From the NCBI GenBank assembly GCA_029448655.1, contig JACCLO010000003.1, positions 1-64,000 of the forward strand: a stretch of 64,000 nucleotides of DNA. Direction: 5' to 3'. Both the position numbers and the translations under genes were made by a program. Position 1 is the stretch's first letter. Each line of letters begins with the position of its first letter. This DNA is from Wolfiporia cocos (Eukaryota; Basidiomycota; Agaricomycetes; Polyporales; Phaeolaceae). The notes beneath the pieces are model-generated. The model worked only from the letters and a program-made list of their open reading frames with translations, was not told where the DNA came from and did no database searches. Positions 1-12,168 of this stretch are shown piece by piece.

Positions 1-158
1 CCCCTAACCCCTAACCCCCAACCCCTAACCCCTAACCCCTAACCCCTAACCCCTAACCCCTAACCCCTAACCCCTAACCCCTAACCCCTAACCCCTAACC
101 CCTAACCCCTAACCCCTAACCCCTAACCCCTAACCCCTAACCCCAAACCCCTAAACCC
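1..158. repeat. Telomeric repeat array (CCCCTAA)n
   Basis: About 22 near-perfect tandem copies of CCCCTAA start at the first base; only a few units vary near the inner edge. This is the C-rich strand of a TTAGGGG telomere, so base 1 is a chromosome end and coordinates increase towards the centromere. TTAGGG-type repeats with an extra G are known from some basidiomycetes. Confidence 0.97.
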
Positions 159-600
159 AAAAAATCAAAATAAAAATTAAAATTAAATTTAAAATTAAAA
201 TAAAAAATTATTTTACGTTACCAAATTGAAACCAACTCCAAACCAAACCAAATAATTTCAAACAACACCACATAACCTCACATAAATTCATTTCATCCTC
301 ACATAACCCCACATAATTTCATTTCATACTCACATGACCCCACATAAATATATACAACACTCACACAACCCCATTAAATTCATTTAAAATTCCCACAACT
401 TCAAATAAATTCACCCAAAATCAAATCATCCCCAAACTACCACACACACTTTTATCATCTCTATCACATTCATCCTCCATACCTACCCTTAATCCAACAA
501 TCTAAATCTCACTCGCTCATCTAACTAATCTCATCTCACCTACTACACTCCTACATAGTCCCATCACCTATCATCACACATACCATCTCAGCTCTCACAA
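159..600. other. G-poor subtelomeric spacer
   Basis: After the telomere comes an AAAATT-rich stretch (about 160-220) and then low-complexity A/C/T sequence in which G is almost absent from the plus strand for about 400 bases. No ORF is credible here. The same composition and order recur at 18590-19085. Confidence 0.8.
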
Positions 601-2560
601 TCTCTTATCTATCTCTCACAATTCTGTCTCTGTCACATCTCAACCTCCTCACACAACATAGACTTCTGCTAAGAACGAAACAGTTGCTAGCCAACTCCAC
701 AATCCTCACCAACAGTAGAAAACAGTTGCAAAATACCCCAAGTTTCCATAGCATACATCCAATTACTAAACGAGCCACCCGTGACAATGCTCACATACCA
801 GCCACATTCCCCACGTCCAATCCGTCATCCCATAGGGCATGTCCCACTGACCCAGAGAGTTGGCCAGTAAATTCCCATGCCCGGTGCCTGCAACGCACAT
901 CTTCAAATCCCTTTGACAAAAACTTGTGTTGCGCATCTTCTTCCTGCACTGCCCTATGGGAATTTTGTAGCTGTTGTAATCTAAATGGCCTGTAGATACC
1001 CAACAGAAAATCCCAATAAATAACAGGGAGGGATTACATTTTGCACACACGATTACAAGCAGAGTGATGATAACACCAAGCATTAGTGACGTGTCAGAAG
1101 TCGCTGAGTGGTGTGGAAGGGCAGTGCAAAAATGCAGCGAATAGCAGGTCGCCGATACGTAGCGCGAGAGAACAAAATGTATGTGTGGGAATGCAAGAAA
1201 AACCCACAACAAAATATCCGATTGGCCACAAACTAATGTGCCTGCAATGACGAATACTAACACATGATCATGTTTGCTAACGACAAGGAGATACTACGAG
1301 ACGAAACGACTAAAAACTTCAAGACTCACCGGTGATCTCTTCACCACAAAGACTTGATCAGCTACGGTTGAGCTTGGTGTCGCCTCGCTAAGACTTAGAG
1401 GACAGCGTCACACAGAAAATGCAAGGAGAGAGAGATGGATTGCACCCTGGGTATGGCAGCTGTTTTATGTTACAAACGACACAGTTTCAAGAGCCAACTG
1501 AAATACGACAGAAGAAAAAGTAGTGATATGCGATCGAGAGAAGCGAGTGATCATGTAACTCGATAAGGAAAAATGACTACCATAACAGTCTTGTGGCTAT
1601 GAATCTATGTGAAGTAGTGGAGAAAAAATAGATGGAGGCCACGTTGTCGGCACAGACACATCCGACATACCGTCAGGATTGGCGTACGAAACACGCAATG
1701 GCTCGGACTCCATCAACAATGTCAAGACCACATCCAATTTACGTGCGCATCTTGCCACCCTCGAGCGCAGAAACGTCGGTCTGGAACGTCACAGATCCTA
1801 CTTCACTTTTGCGTACCACTCCCTTGGGACATGTCTCACGCGCTGCTAGAGTCGGTGGAGAGGTTTTAGTACAGTAAGGAAAATAATCAAAAATACCAGA
1901 AATAAAATATACACGCAGGACGACAACCTGTATGCATGATCGAAGAGTATAATCGCATACTAATGCTGTACGCTCGATGAAGTTTTTGGTATGTGCTTGA
2001 TTCTTAAAGCTTCTGCGAGTTTGAGTGTAGAGAACTTGAGCTTGCTATCTTGTAATCGTTGTTCGAATGGTGATCTTGTGACTTATACGGATTTGAGTAT
2101 AGAAACGCGCTACCCCTCCACAAGAGGACGACACTTTTTGTCTTGACCTTAAGACCAATTCATCCCTGCGACCTCATCGGCTAGAACCATGGCTTCATGC
2201 TACTCCAGTGTACCAGTGGATACAACTTGTCAAGGTTGGTGTGATACTTGCATGATGTTGCCCGGATTTCGGTGGAGTTGTATAGTGTGATTGAACCGGC
2301 TTGGTGTGCCTCGCGGATGTACGCGGTGTCGGATACAATGCAGTGATATTGGGTGTGAAAGTTTCGAGTGCCGATGGAGAAGTTCGGAGCATCACGCTGT
2401 AGCACGAATGACGTCTCGATGGTCTGATGATCCTCTCTGTAGTAAAAGAGTTTGAGCCTGTTTGCTACAACTAGTTCTTTCAGCACAGATAGACTGCAAC
2501 GTCGCGTACACAAGCGTCTAGCGCCGCTGCGCGAGGGCATAAGACCGTATCCTCTAATAA
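601..2560. other. Subtelomeric region without a recognisable gene
   Basis: Normal base composition resumes. There are short open frames on both strands, for example a 165-codon minus frame at 766-1263 with hydrophobic stretches, but none shows a domain I recognise, a convincing intron pattern or a neighbour that supports it. The last few hundred bases may be leader or LTR sequence of the decayed retroelement that follows. Confidence 0.5.
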
Positions 2561-2579
2561 TAGACCAGTTACCCGCTCC

Positions 2580-5050
2580 ATGACAAAGTCATCCACTAGT
2601 TCTACTAATCAGCAGCCCCTCAACACGAACGTGAACACAAACACAAACACGACGAACATACCATCGATCGCAAACACCATGTCGGCAATCACTTCAGCAC
2701 TCGTCGTTCCGATGATGAGCGCAGGGTCACGCTATGCACCTAAATTTGACGGTAAGAACGTAACAGATTTCTTGTTAGTTTTTGAAGCACAGGCTTACGC
2801 TGCTGGTGTTCCGTATACCGAGTGGTCAGACAAGGTTCTACAGTATTGTAAGCCCAGCATTAGACAGATCATCAAGAATCATGAGCTGTTCAAGAACAAG
2901 ACTTGGATAGATACTAAGAAGGTATTTTATCATTATTTTCCTTCTGAGGAGGAGAAAACGGTACCTACGCCGGAGGGTCTATGTGAGTTCTCAAGGCGTT
3001 GCTGAGAGGACGAGCGAGTGAACTTGTGTAGCTCCTTCGACAGATATGTTAGGAACTTTGCTCTGAAAGAGGGGGACCTGGTGAGAAAGAGTAAGATGAC
3101 AGAGACAGAGAGAGATTTGTTATTTTACCAAGGCTTACCGGTGACTGTGAGGCATCGTATTGCAGGTAGTTTGCGCAGGAAAATAGGTAAAGACATCACA
3201 ATGGATGCACCTCCGGATCAAAGCATGACGATTGAAGCAGTAAGATTGTATTTTAGCAGAAATAACATTGAGTATGGTCTAGGTACATTGAACTCAGGTT
3301 CTGACGAAGAGACGAGTGACGACAAGGAGTTGTCATCTGACGAATCGGATTCCGGGAAGGAGGTGAGGCGTAGAGCTAGAAAGAGAGCTGAGAAAGAGTA
3401 ATGTGGTAAGAAAGTGAAGTCGAAGGCTAACGAGAAAGACGAACAGACGGAAAGATAGCACAGCTGAGTGAAGCATTGACTAAATTACAGCTGACGATCG
3501 CAAATCAGGAGGTAGCGACACAGGTACGACAGGAACAACCAACGACACAGCATCAGCATACGCATCAGGTATCGACTGGCCAGATGGAAAGGGCACCACA
3601 TACATGTTTCATGTGTGGCAAGACGGAGGGTGTCAATCTCGATCATCCGATTGGGATGAGTAAGTGTCCAGAGACGATAGCACTAATTGCAGAAAAGATG
3701 TGTCAGTTTTCGCCAGCAACTGGGAAGGTCATTCAAGCAAACGGAGCAAACTTACTGATGATGCCTGCCGGGCAACGTGGCGGCATTGCAGTGGTGCTGC
3801 AAGAGGAGATCTGTTTCGGTAAGGAAAAGGACCGTGACATGTCTAATGTTGCAGGTCCCTCAGGTACCTGTTCGAGCCTAGGGGTGTTAGTTGACGGCGA
3901 ACAATTGATCGAAGGTGACGTATACGCATACTCATTGAGGGTGCTGAACACTTTTGCAGCTACTCGAGCACAAGCCAAGAAGTCGACAGCAGAGGATGGG
4001 GAGTCAAGCAATGAAGAGCCGATAGCCAAGAGGTTTGAATACAGGCACACTAACGATAGGTCGAAGGGTAAGGTTGTGGGGCTGTCTGAAGCTACAAAGA
4101 TGACGCCGACAGCGAAAGTGGATGGTAAGGCTGCGAGCGAGAAGCCACCAGCCGTGAACATGGAAGAGGGTTGGAAGACTAGGAAAAAGGATCAGGTAAC
4201 TGCGCACAAGAGGGACATGCCTCCTCATCTGAAGCAGACGAGGTTCACGTCTGACGTATAGGATATGGTGTCCGCCGACAACGTCGCTAATCAGATACTT
4301 GATCAGAAGCTAACGCTGCAACTGAGACAGATAATAGGAATTTCGCCTACCTTGCAGAAGCGTTTTGCGGCACTCACGAAGACGCGCAAGGAGGTAGGTG
4401 GATCTGTGGCACAAGCAATTCGGATAGCCACAGTTGAAGATGAGAAAGAGGCAGTCGAGAATGTCGTGACAGAGGGGTCGGTGATGCTGAGCTTACAGGA
4501 GGGTGAGAACCTCGAAGAGGTAATAACGCAGCACGCTGACGTTTATGCTGTGGCAGTTGGACAGGAACGATTCTTTGCAATGGCATGTGGAGTTGTACAA
4601 GGGATGTTTGGGACTGAGGCAGTAATGTACCTCGTAGACTCAGGATCAAAGCTGAACTTAATATTGAAGAAAGTGTGGGATCAGACTAACCTAGCTATCG
4701 ATCCAGATGGGTGTGGGTGGACACTCAAAGGTATTAATGGTATGCTTACACCACTTGAGGGCTGCATCCGTGACGCACCTGTCGAGATTGGGGGGGAAAG
4801 GTTTGATCACCATTTCTTTGTCACCCTGACTGACTTAGGGCAACACAATGGGATTCTCGGGCAGCCATGGTTACAGTGGGTGGCAGCTAATCTAGAATAT
4901 GAAAGGAAGAACGGAATGTACCTTGTGGCACATCGCAACGGTGATCGATCCATGACGCCGATACAGGTGCATATTGTCGACACAGGCACTGACCGAAACA
5001 AGGAGAAATTAGTGTTCATGACAGGACTCGTGTCGCGCAAGGATTTTTGA
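2580..5050 (+). pseudogene. Decayed Gag-protease of a Ty3/gypsy-like element
   Basis: A gag-like reading frame starts at the ATG at 2580. It has an Asn/Thr-rich N terminus and then a segment with FDGKNVTDFL typical of fungal gag proteins. It runs in one frame through a TGA at 3003, changes frame near 3450, then continues in a second frame to 5050 with a single TAG at 4259. A Cys/His motif (CFMCG, HPIGMSKCP, about 3608-3670) resembles a zinc knuckle. A retropepsin follows: YLVDSGS near 4630 holds the catalytic Asp and GILGQPW near 4855 is the flap-side motif of retroviral-type proteases. The element would cleave its own polyprotein and package its RNA, but with a frameshift and several stops it is inactive. 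Most stops are CGA to TGA or CAG to TAG changes. Confidence 0.8.
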
Positions 5051-5159
5051 AGAGAGGCGTGATGTCTGAACTGGCCTCGATAGGTAGTATCGCGTCCTCA
5101 GAAATTCCTAGGTTGGGATAACATTTTTCATTGTGTTGCGAGCGACATCTCTACACTCA

Positions 5160-6320
5160 CAGATTCAGAGTTATCGATAGCTTCCCAGATTGATCCACCA
5201 GACTCTTCTGACAGGTTGTTACAGGATTATATTGCAGCAAGCCCCATTCCTTTGACTCCAGTCCCTTCAGCATGGCGCAAACGTGTACAAATGCATTATA
5301 GCGTGACAGTAGCATTGAAAAGATATAAGCCCATTGACCGAAAGGTGTGCCCAGTGCCATCGTATATGCCTAACCCATTCACACAGAAATTCAAACCTAT
5401 TGCTATACCTGAGTTGATGCCGCTACCAATTGAACCGAGACCCTGAAAGAAGTATGAATTCGGCTCAGGCAATCGGTGGACCGTGCAGCGGCTGAGTGAT
5501 GTGATTGCGAAGATTCCCGCTAACTTCTTATCAGATGCAGAAATTGACTTGCTAGTCCATGTTGTGGTTTCGTGACAGGCAGCATTTGCGTGGACTGACG
5601 ATGAGTGAGGTACTTTCTCCCCAAGATACTTTCCTGACTATGAAATACCAGTGATCGAACACGTACCATGGGCACAACCGTCCATCCGAATTCCAAAGGC
5701 CATCGAGGAGAAGGTGAAAGCAGTCATCAAATGCCAATTAGATGCTGGCAAGTTTGAGCCATTCTCCGCGTCGTATCGGACAGCATATTTTGCGGTCAAA
5801 AAGAAACAGGGTGATCCGCGACTCGTATTCAATTTAGGTGACCTTAACGCTATCACTATATGTGATGCGGTGCTACCTCCATGGCCAGATGACTTTGCTG
5901 AAAGCTTTGTAGGGCATCACATTTTTATGCTAGCTGACATTATGGCAGGTTTCGACAACTGCATTCTCGCATCAGTTTCGCGCGACCTTACAACATTCCA
6001 ATGCCCCTTTGGGTCGTTGCGATTGACTAGGCTGCCACAAGGCTATACTAATGCAATGCCTGAATTCAGTCAATGCATATTGCATACGTTGGGTGACATG
6101 TTACCGAACGAAGCTGATGCTTTTGTGGATGATGTAGGTGTGAAGGGTCCGAGTACTGACTATGACGACAAGGCTGTTGCAGGCAATTCGAATATTCAGA
6201 GGTTCATGTATGAGTTTGCATGTACAGCTAATAAGCTGCTTGCCAGGTTTGTCGAAGCGGGAATTACGGCATCTGGATCGAAGCTTGTTATCGCGATCCC
6301 CAGGCTGAAGATCGTCGGTT
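5160..6320 (+). pseudogene. Decayed reverse transcriptase of the same gypsy-like element
   Basis: The frame used by the upstream protease continues here with in-frame TGA codons at 5444, about 5573 and about 5606. From 5651 an open stretch of over 200 codons carries RT motifs: a primer-side HVPWAQP segment, DPRLVFNLGDLNA, a LADIMAGFDN block, the FGSLRLTRLPQG block, and FVDDVGVKG as the catalytic YxDD equivalent. RNase H and integrase are missing. The RT homology stops near 6318 and runs straight into an inverted LTR fragment, so the element was truncated by a later insertion or rearrangement. Confidence 0.8.
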
Positions 6321-8016
6321 CCTTAATATATAGAAGTCTGTATGACCGCAAATAAGTAAGACCACTCTAAACTAAGGTGATCTGTGCATAAGTGGCTAAG
6401 TATAGCCCATGATGCCATAAGCCCTCATGGTGTGGTGCTACTCTAATGATAGTGCAGTATATCATAATGATGTCCTTTGTATCCTAAGAATATCACTGTA
6501 TGTCATAGAAGATGACTTGACTATGTAAGACTAGCCTTGTATGTCATATGTGTATAGTAAATGGCACCACTATGTCATACCTGTAAGGTAAGCAGACCAC
6601 ACTGAGTCTGGGCCTATAATAATAGGCATGAGGTTATAGAAACCTAGAATGTGAGGCTTGTAGACTAATAATAGTCCTGACATCTTAGATAAGAAGGAGG
6701 GTCACCTGACATGATTCCTGTGATAGTACCTGGTGCTGCTATCTAATCTAAGAGTTTGGCAAGTCATGTGACACAACTCACATGACCCACTGACCTTCAG
6801 GTCGTTGGATCGACCCCAGCCATGTGCAATAAGTACAGTAAACATAGTAAGAGAGGACAATTCTGGATGTGCACAAAATAATTGACACAAGCCATCTTGT
6901 GGGACTCACCAACTTAAGGGTCTTACTCAGACAAGTTGGTGAGGGGTTAGAAGGCAAGCTACAGAGGGTGAGAGGTGCTTCTGCGGCGGTAGCCGAGAAG
7001 AATAGAACTAAGATATCAAGGCGTCAAGCCTTGGTCTTTAAATATGTACAGGGTGAGAACACGTGCTACTAACTAGTGTGTCTGCCCTAAAGGAATGGTC
7101 AGTGCGCCCTATCGGCGTATGCTGACGTATACTCTACTCTAAGAGACCGTGGGAGGCCGGTAATGGCCAGACCAATGGTAAATGAGAGAGTGGTGGTGTC
7201 ACCTTGCGGTGGACATGTGGAACGCGGGCGCAGCCCGGGTATATGGAAGGCCGGTTGTACCGGTGCCTTGAGGGACTATGGCTATTTGCCAGGCCCTTGG
7301 TGACTCAGGCCGAGAAGGCCGAGTGGTATGCCAGAAGCCGGTGATATGATCAGGCCGGTGGTGGCGTGGGAGCGAGGCCTTGCGGCTGGCTCGGAGGTAT
7401 GGCAACGCCGGCGTGAGAAGCACGGAGGTTGCACATTGCCGGGTCTAGAAGCCCGGAGGTAGGACTGTGCCGGTGACGGGAAGTCCGGGGGTTGCATAAG
7501 GCCGGTGATAGAAGCGTGTGCTATTGAGGGAAGCACGGAGCTTAGGAAGTGCCGGTGATGCATGTGGTGGTCGTTAGGCTTCTCAGCGTAGTAGACCGAT
7601 GGGCACAGAGCTTAGTCAGCTGTTGTGCCATGTTGCCATTATTATGCGAGTGGTGCTCGCTGACAGGGAGAGGCTGGTCGACTTGTGGACTCTAGACTCT
7701 ATGACGGGGTTGTGACGTAGCGGTGGCGGTGCTATGACCTAGACGTATGACGTGGATCACAGGATGAGGCACAGCGAAGCACGTTGCCTTAGTGATGACG
7801 TAATCAGTCATGTGGTGTAGCGTTGGGCCGGTGCTATGGGTCACGTGTAGGTTAAGGCCTATTCGGCCGTAAGGTTCCGTTATAATACCTCGGCAGGTTC
7901 GGCATGGTGGGATAAGTCCCGGATAACTTTGTAGAGGCTTGTATAAGGCCAGAATTGGTGCTATAATTGCGCGAAAAATGTGCTATGTCCCAAATCCGTG
8001 ACAATAATCTGTGACA
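6321..8016 (-). repeat. LTR remnant (minus sense), split by a solo LTR
   Basis: Read on the minus strand from 8016, the sequence begins TGTCACAGATTATT and, after removing the nested LTR at 6883-8003, continues to about 6321, where it meets the truncated RT. It shares several blocks with 8017-8365 in inverted orientation (for example TATTATTATAGG and GGTATGACATAG), and with 12169-13010 more distantly. The downstream half of this LTR is lost. Confidence 0.6.
6883..8003 (-). mobile_element. Solo LTR, self-primed family C, TSD ATAAT
   Basis: On the minus strand the LTR runs TGTCACGGATTTGGG to GGCTTGTGTCA, 1121 bp. It is flanked by identical ATAAT at 6878-6882 and 8004-8008, which proves both ends and insertion by an integrase. 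It shows TTAGGG box (7085-7090 as CCCTAA), a TATA-like run near 7040, the palindrome CAAGGC/GCCTTG (7017-7022, 7028-7033), AGTTCTATTC at 7000-7009 and GTGAGT at 6904-6909. Related copies are at 51273-52361 and 56972-57873, all diverged. Confidence 0.85.
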
Positions 8017-8366
8017 CTATGAGGTCAGAACTATTATTAGTTTACAAGGCCCCACATTCCATCGTTTACAACATCAGCGCCCATACTGGCCCAGTCTATG
8101 ACATCATGCCTATTATTATAGGTCTATACTTAGTGTGGCCTGCTTATCTGACAGGTATGACATAGCGGCCTGCTTCCTCCACATTTATGGCATACAAGGC
8201 ATATTTACAGAGCCAGTGTCATCTCTATGACATACTGCACTATTCCTAGATAGCACCATATTATGACGCCTTATGGCATCACTATGATACCACAACATGT
8301 GCACAGACTAGCTGCATTAGGGTAGACATTAGTAGTAGTATAAGGTCTTATATGTCTAGGCATCTA

Positions 8367-8402
8367 TGGTGCCAACGGCCTAGTCACCGCCTCTTTTGTA
8401 CA
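8367..8402 (+). repeat. Left terminal inverted repeat of the transposon
   Basis: 36 bp beginning TGGTGCCAACGGCC and ending CTTTTGTACA, preceded by TA. It matches the reverse complement of 11605-11640 at 35 of 36 positions. Confidence 0.93.
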
Positions 8403-8588
8403 GTAGCCAAATCCTGTGGGCAACTTCACGTTAACCCTAATGCAGGGTTTACATAAGTGCTGGTACCTGGCGGCACCCTGAGATTAAACATTTTGGGTAT
8501 AGTACGGCACGGAGAGAACATTTGAACACTTGTTGTGGTGTAGATACGGCAACGGCGCAGGCCTGTTGTGTATGTACTATTTCACTAC

Positions 8589-11393
8589 ATGCCGCGCTCT
8601 AGTAAGATACAGAAAGCACGCAAAGCTGCCGCTGCTCGTGCACGTACTGGGAAGCAGTTGAGCACACACGCCAGCGCCAGGAAGCAGTCGTGCACATCAC
8701 AAGCCCAAGTATCAGCTGTGCGAGATGTTCTCTGCATAAGCTCAGATGAGGATGACAAGTGCACGTCATGGATGGGGGATGTGAGTTACATGATCTCCTC
8801 GGACAAGAATGAAGATGGAGAGGACTTGAATGATGACGAGGGCAACAACGGAGATGATGACGGAGATGATGACGGAGATGATGACAACAACAACAACGAT
8901 TTGTCTGAGTTGAAGGGTGATGAGCTGCGTCAGAGTCTGGAGATGGCACAGCAGAGGAAAGAACGCAACAGGGATGCCTTCGGTATCCTAATGAGACCAA
9001 TGTCTCAGAGCGTCTGGAAGCAAGCAGAGAGCAACCGGGCTCTGGGTTACAATGGCATGTCAGACAGAACGAAACGGAGGCACGATAAGAAGCTTCGGGA
9101 TGAACAGGCTCACCGTAAGAGGTACTTATCACAATTCATGGGCAAAATGTATGTGTTGACGAGTTTCGGGCACAGCTCTGGTGCGCAATTCATGCACTCG
9201 TTTTTCTCGACACAGAAGGGTCCTGAGCTGTCAGAGCAGCAGTCAAATGAGCAACAGGGTGGTTTACATACCATTCCAAGTGTTCGCCAGCCAGCACTGA
9301 GTGGAGATAAGATTTTCTGTGGATATCTCTCTGATATCTCATCATCAGAGGATGAGTACGAAACCGGAGATGTGGGTGCTGAAGGTGGAGAAGGAAGTGA
9401 AGAGAACATCCACAATAGCCAGGAGCATCAAAGTGCGATGCTACAGTTACTCATGCATGAGGAGGAGGAAGAGAGCAAAATGGACGAGGCTGAACTTACT
9501 GTGGATTCCAGCCCCTCACAGCAGCAGCGCACTGTCCGCTCCAACCAGACAACCCCCCCTCCAAAGCACTGCAAGCTTGAAGTGCCAGCACGCATTACCC
9601 GCTCTCACATCAAGGAGAACCGTATGCGGACCTTCGAGAATGGACTTGATGCAATCCAGAAATTCATTAAATCAAAGCGACATACCTTTATTTCAGGCGA
9701 TAACAGTCTGCAGGCCTGCTGCAGGCACTGTATTGAGAGCTATCTGCACTTGATTGTCAAATACAAGCACTCCATGACTGTGGCAGGGGAATGTGCAGCG
9801 AAAAGCCATGGCTTTTCTGCAAAATGGGGTGTAAGGATGGTGCAGAAGTGGGCTCGAAGATGGTTGAATGCGCGAGAACTTCCCGTATCCTTGAAGGGCC
9901 GGCATATCAAGTCCTATACATTGCTACAGGACCCTGTGGTGCAAGTGGAGCTACGCTCATACGTGCAGTCAAACAAATGGGCCATGAATCCCGAAAAACT
10001 CACCAAATTCACCAAAAACAGCATGGTACCAGCAGCTGCTCAGCAGTATCTGAAAGAGATCATTCGTAAGGAGATGCCAGCAGGGTTAAAGAAGTATATG
10101 GAGCTTGAACTCTTCCCATGGATTCACTTGAAGGTTGGCCAAGAAATCTCCCTGAGCACTGCGCACGATTGGCTTCATCGAGAAGGCTTCCAGTACATCG
10201 AGCACAAGAAGAGCCTCTATTATGATGGTCATGAGTGGCCAGATGTTGTCAGGTATCGTCAAGAAGTCTTCCTGCCAGCAATGGCACAGCATCAAAACAT
10301 GAGTGATCGAGTATGTCGTTGGAAATGTCTCGGAAGAGGTCAACAAGCAAACAGAAAATTATGTTGAGTGCCATCTAGTGTTTGTGGTGCATGACAAAAT
10401 GACTGCCCAAGCACATGATGGTGTCAAAAAAAGCTGGGTTTTCAAAGGTGAGCAGCCACTACAAAAAAAGGGTCCCGGCAGGGGCATTCACTGCAGCGAC
10501 GTAATCTGTTCCACATTCGGTTGGTTGAAGGATGCGGGACAAGGCCTTGAATATGGTAAAAATCATGATGGCTTCTGGAACGGTGAGATGTTTGTGAACC
10601 AGGTATGCCATGACAAATCTGTAGCAGACTTGACTCACAAAATAATTGATCATAGCTGAAAACAAAGATCATTCCGACATTTGAAAAATTGCATGGCCCC
10701 GGATTCCAAGCCTTAATTGCTGTTGACCACTCACAAGGACATTCTGCCTTCGCTGAGGATGCACTTCTTGTGTCACGCATGAATCTGTGCCCTGGTGGAA
10801 AGCAGGCACAAATGCGTGATGGCTGGTTCATGAAGAATGATCAGAAAATTATCCAACAAATGAATTTTCCATACAATCATCCTGATCATCCCAATCTTCC
10901 CAAAGGGATTCGACAAATTCTCATCAAGCGAAGCCTCCGGGTTGATGGACTGCGAATGCAGTGTCACAGGAAATGTGACCCAGATGTGATCAGTTGCTGT
11001 GCCAAGCACATACTCGAAAATCAGCCAGACTTCAAGGAACAGAAAACTCTTGTCCAGGAAGTCATTGAGAATGCAGGCCACATGTGCATATTTTTACCAA
11101 AATATCACTGTGAGCTGAATTTCATTGAATACTTCTGGGGTGCTGTCAAGAAGTATCTCCGCAACCACTGTGATTATACGTTTCCAATATTACAAGCCAA
11201 TATGCCAGATGCACTGGCATCGGTAAGTGTCGAGACAATCTGGAAATGGGAGCACCGGGTTGTTAGGTGGATGGATGCTTATCACTCAGGATTGGGCACA
11301 AAAGATGCTCAATTACAGGTGCAGGCATTCAGTTCTCGTCGATACAAGTCTCACCACCGTGTTCCAGAGACCCTCGCACGTCAGCTTGACTGA
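8589..11393 (+). pseudogene. Large DDE transposase, nearly intact (one frameshift)
   Basis: The protein would cut and rejoin the transposon ends in the nucleus. The first ATG is at 8589. The N-terminal third is acidic (a run of Asp/Asn repeats near 8860-8900) and probably disordered. A helix-turn-helix-like region lies near 9800-10170, with SLYYDGHEWPDVVRYRQ just before the catalytic core. The core has HDKM (first Asp, about 10396), AVDHSQGHS (second Asp, about 10729) and NFIEYFWG (Glu, about 11126), matching the DDE layout and the N-IE-W signature of Tc1/IS630 enzymes. A clean 53-nt intron lies at 10603-10655 (GTATGC...CATAG, branch-like TGACTCAC), phase 0. The frame shifts by one near 10300, between QHQNM and IEYVVG, with no plausible intron there, so this copy is probably dead. 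HDK replaces what I recall as HDE in relatives. Confidence 0.85.
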
Positions 11394-11604
11394 TATACTA
11401 TATTTAAATTAGTCAGATAGGTAGAGATGTCAATACTTTCCTTATATAGTACTGCTTTCCCACAACTGGCCAAATTTGGACATATAAATTTCTCGATTTT
11501 GATTTTCAGAGAAATCCGCCTAGCCATTTTGTTCCTATGTTCAATCTAAGCATTTTGGCTAGACCGATTGTCTCTAGGCACCAATCTGAGCGAGCAGTAA
11601 GACT

Positions 11605-11640
11605 TGTACAAAAGAGGCAGTGACTAGGCCGTTGGCACCA
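11605..11640 (-). repeat. Right terminal inverted repeat of the transposon
   Basis: 36 bp, reverse complement of the left repeat with one C/T difference, followed by TA at 11641-11642. Confidence 0.93.
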
Positions 11641-11803
11641 TAGGGACTTACTTTCCTAGACTCAACAATGTGAACTTGGAGCATTTCCCTACTCTTTTCT
11701 ACTCTTGCTGAGCATCGTGTGCTTGCCTGGGAACTCTTTTCTTCTTCTTAAAACTCTATCTTGTGCTGGCAGCTTGAGATGTCACAGAGACAGGATTGTG
11801 ACA

Positions 11804-12168
11804 ATAAGGCCTAACAATCTACTGTCACTTATCTGACTGCATATAGGTTACGATTCCTGAGGTATGAAGAAAGTGTTTTGTATGATGTAGATCCATCAGT
11901 TTAGGGTGACCACAATCTGTGTCATATGTGAGAATATAAAATAAACTGTCATTGCATTGGTCTATTCTCATTGTGTCTGACAAATAAATTGTTTCACGTA
12001 AAGATAACGTCAGAATAAAATACTGAAAGGCTAATAGAATCCATATATCTATATCTTTGATGCAAGTCTAGGCTTGGACTTGCTAATGCAGTTGTAAGGG
12101 TTGGTTGCAGTCAATAAGATAAGTGACCCGTCAAGCAGGAATTGCAAGAGTAGTAAACAAAGTGAATG
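11804..12168. other. No recognisable gene
   Basis: AT-rich sequence between two LTR remnants. I see no ORF, TIR or repeat match inside the window. Confidence 0.5.

Larger units (their letters stand above)
8367..11640 (+). mobile_element. Tc1/mariner/IS630-like DNA transposon with TA target duplication
   Basis: A 3274-bp element is bounded by 36-bp terminal inverted repeats (8367-8402 and 11605-11640) with one mismatch, starting TGGTGCCAACGG. TA is present at 8365-8366 and 11641-11642, the target duplication of the IS630/Tc1/mariner superfamily. It encodes one large transposase on the plus strand. The near-identity of the TIRs and a transposase with only one lesion suggest a fairly recent insertion. 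It sits inside the promoter palindrome of an older LTR. Confidence 0.9.
8017..11803 (+). repeat. 5'-truncated LTR interrupted by a Tc1/mariner-like transposon
   Basis: Flanking sequences 8017-8366 and 11643-11803 join into one LTR-like sequence when the transposon is removed. It has a TTAGGG box at 8317-8322, a TATA-like TTATAT near 8348, the palindrome TCTAGG (8355-8360) with CCTAGA (11655-11660), and an end GGATTGTGACA at 11803. A related LTR is at 12169-13613, sharing GGCAGCTTGAGA near the 3' end. Confidence 0.6.

Noticed and set aside
766..1263. 165-codon minus-strand ORF near the telomere
   Set aside because: Both strands are open here, there is no recognisable domain, and nothing nearby supports a gene.
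10311..10354. GT-AG intron that would bypass the transposase frameshift
   Set aside because: It would be only 44 nt and does not restore the frame needed downstream (resuming at 10355 is in the third frame).
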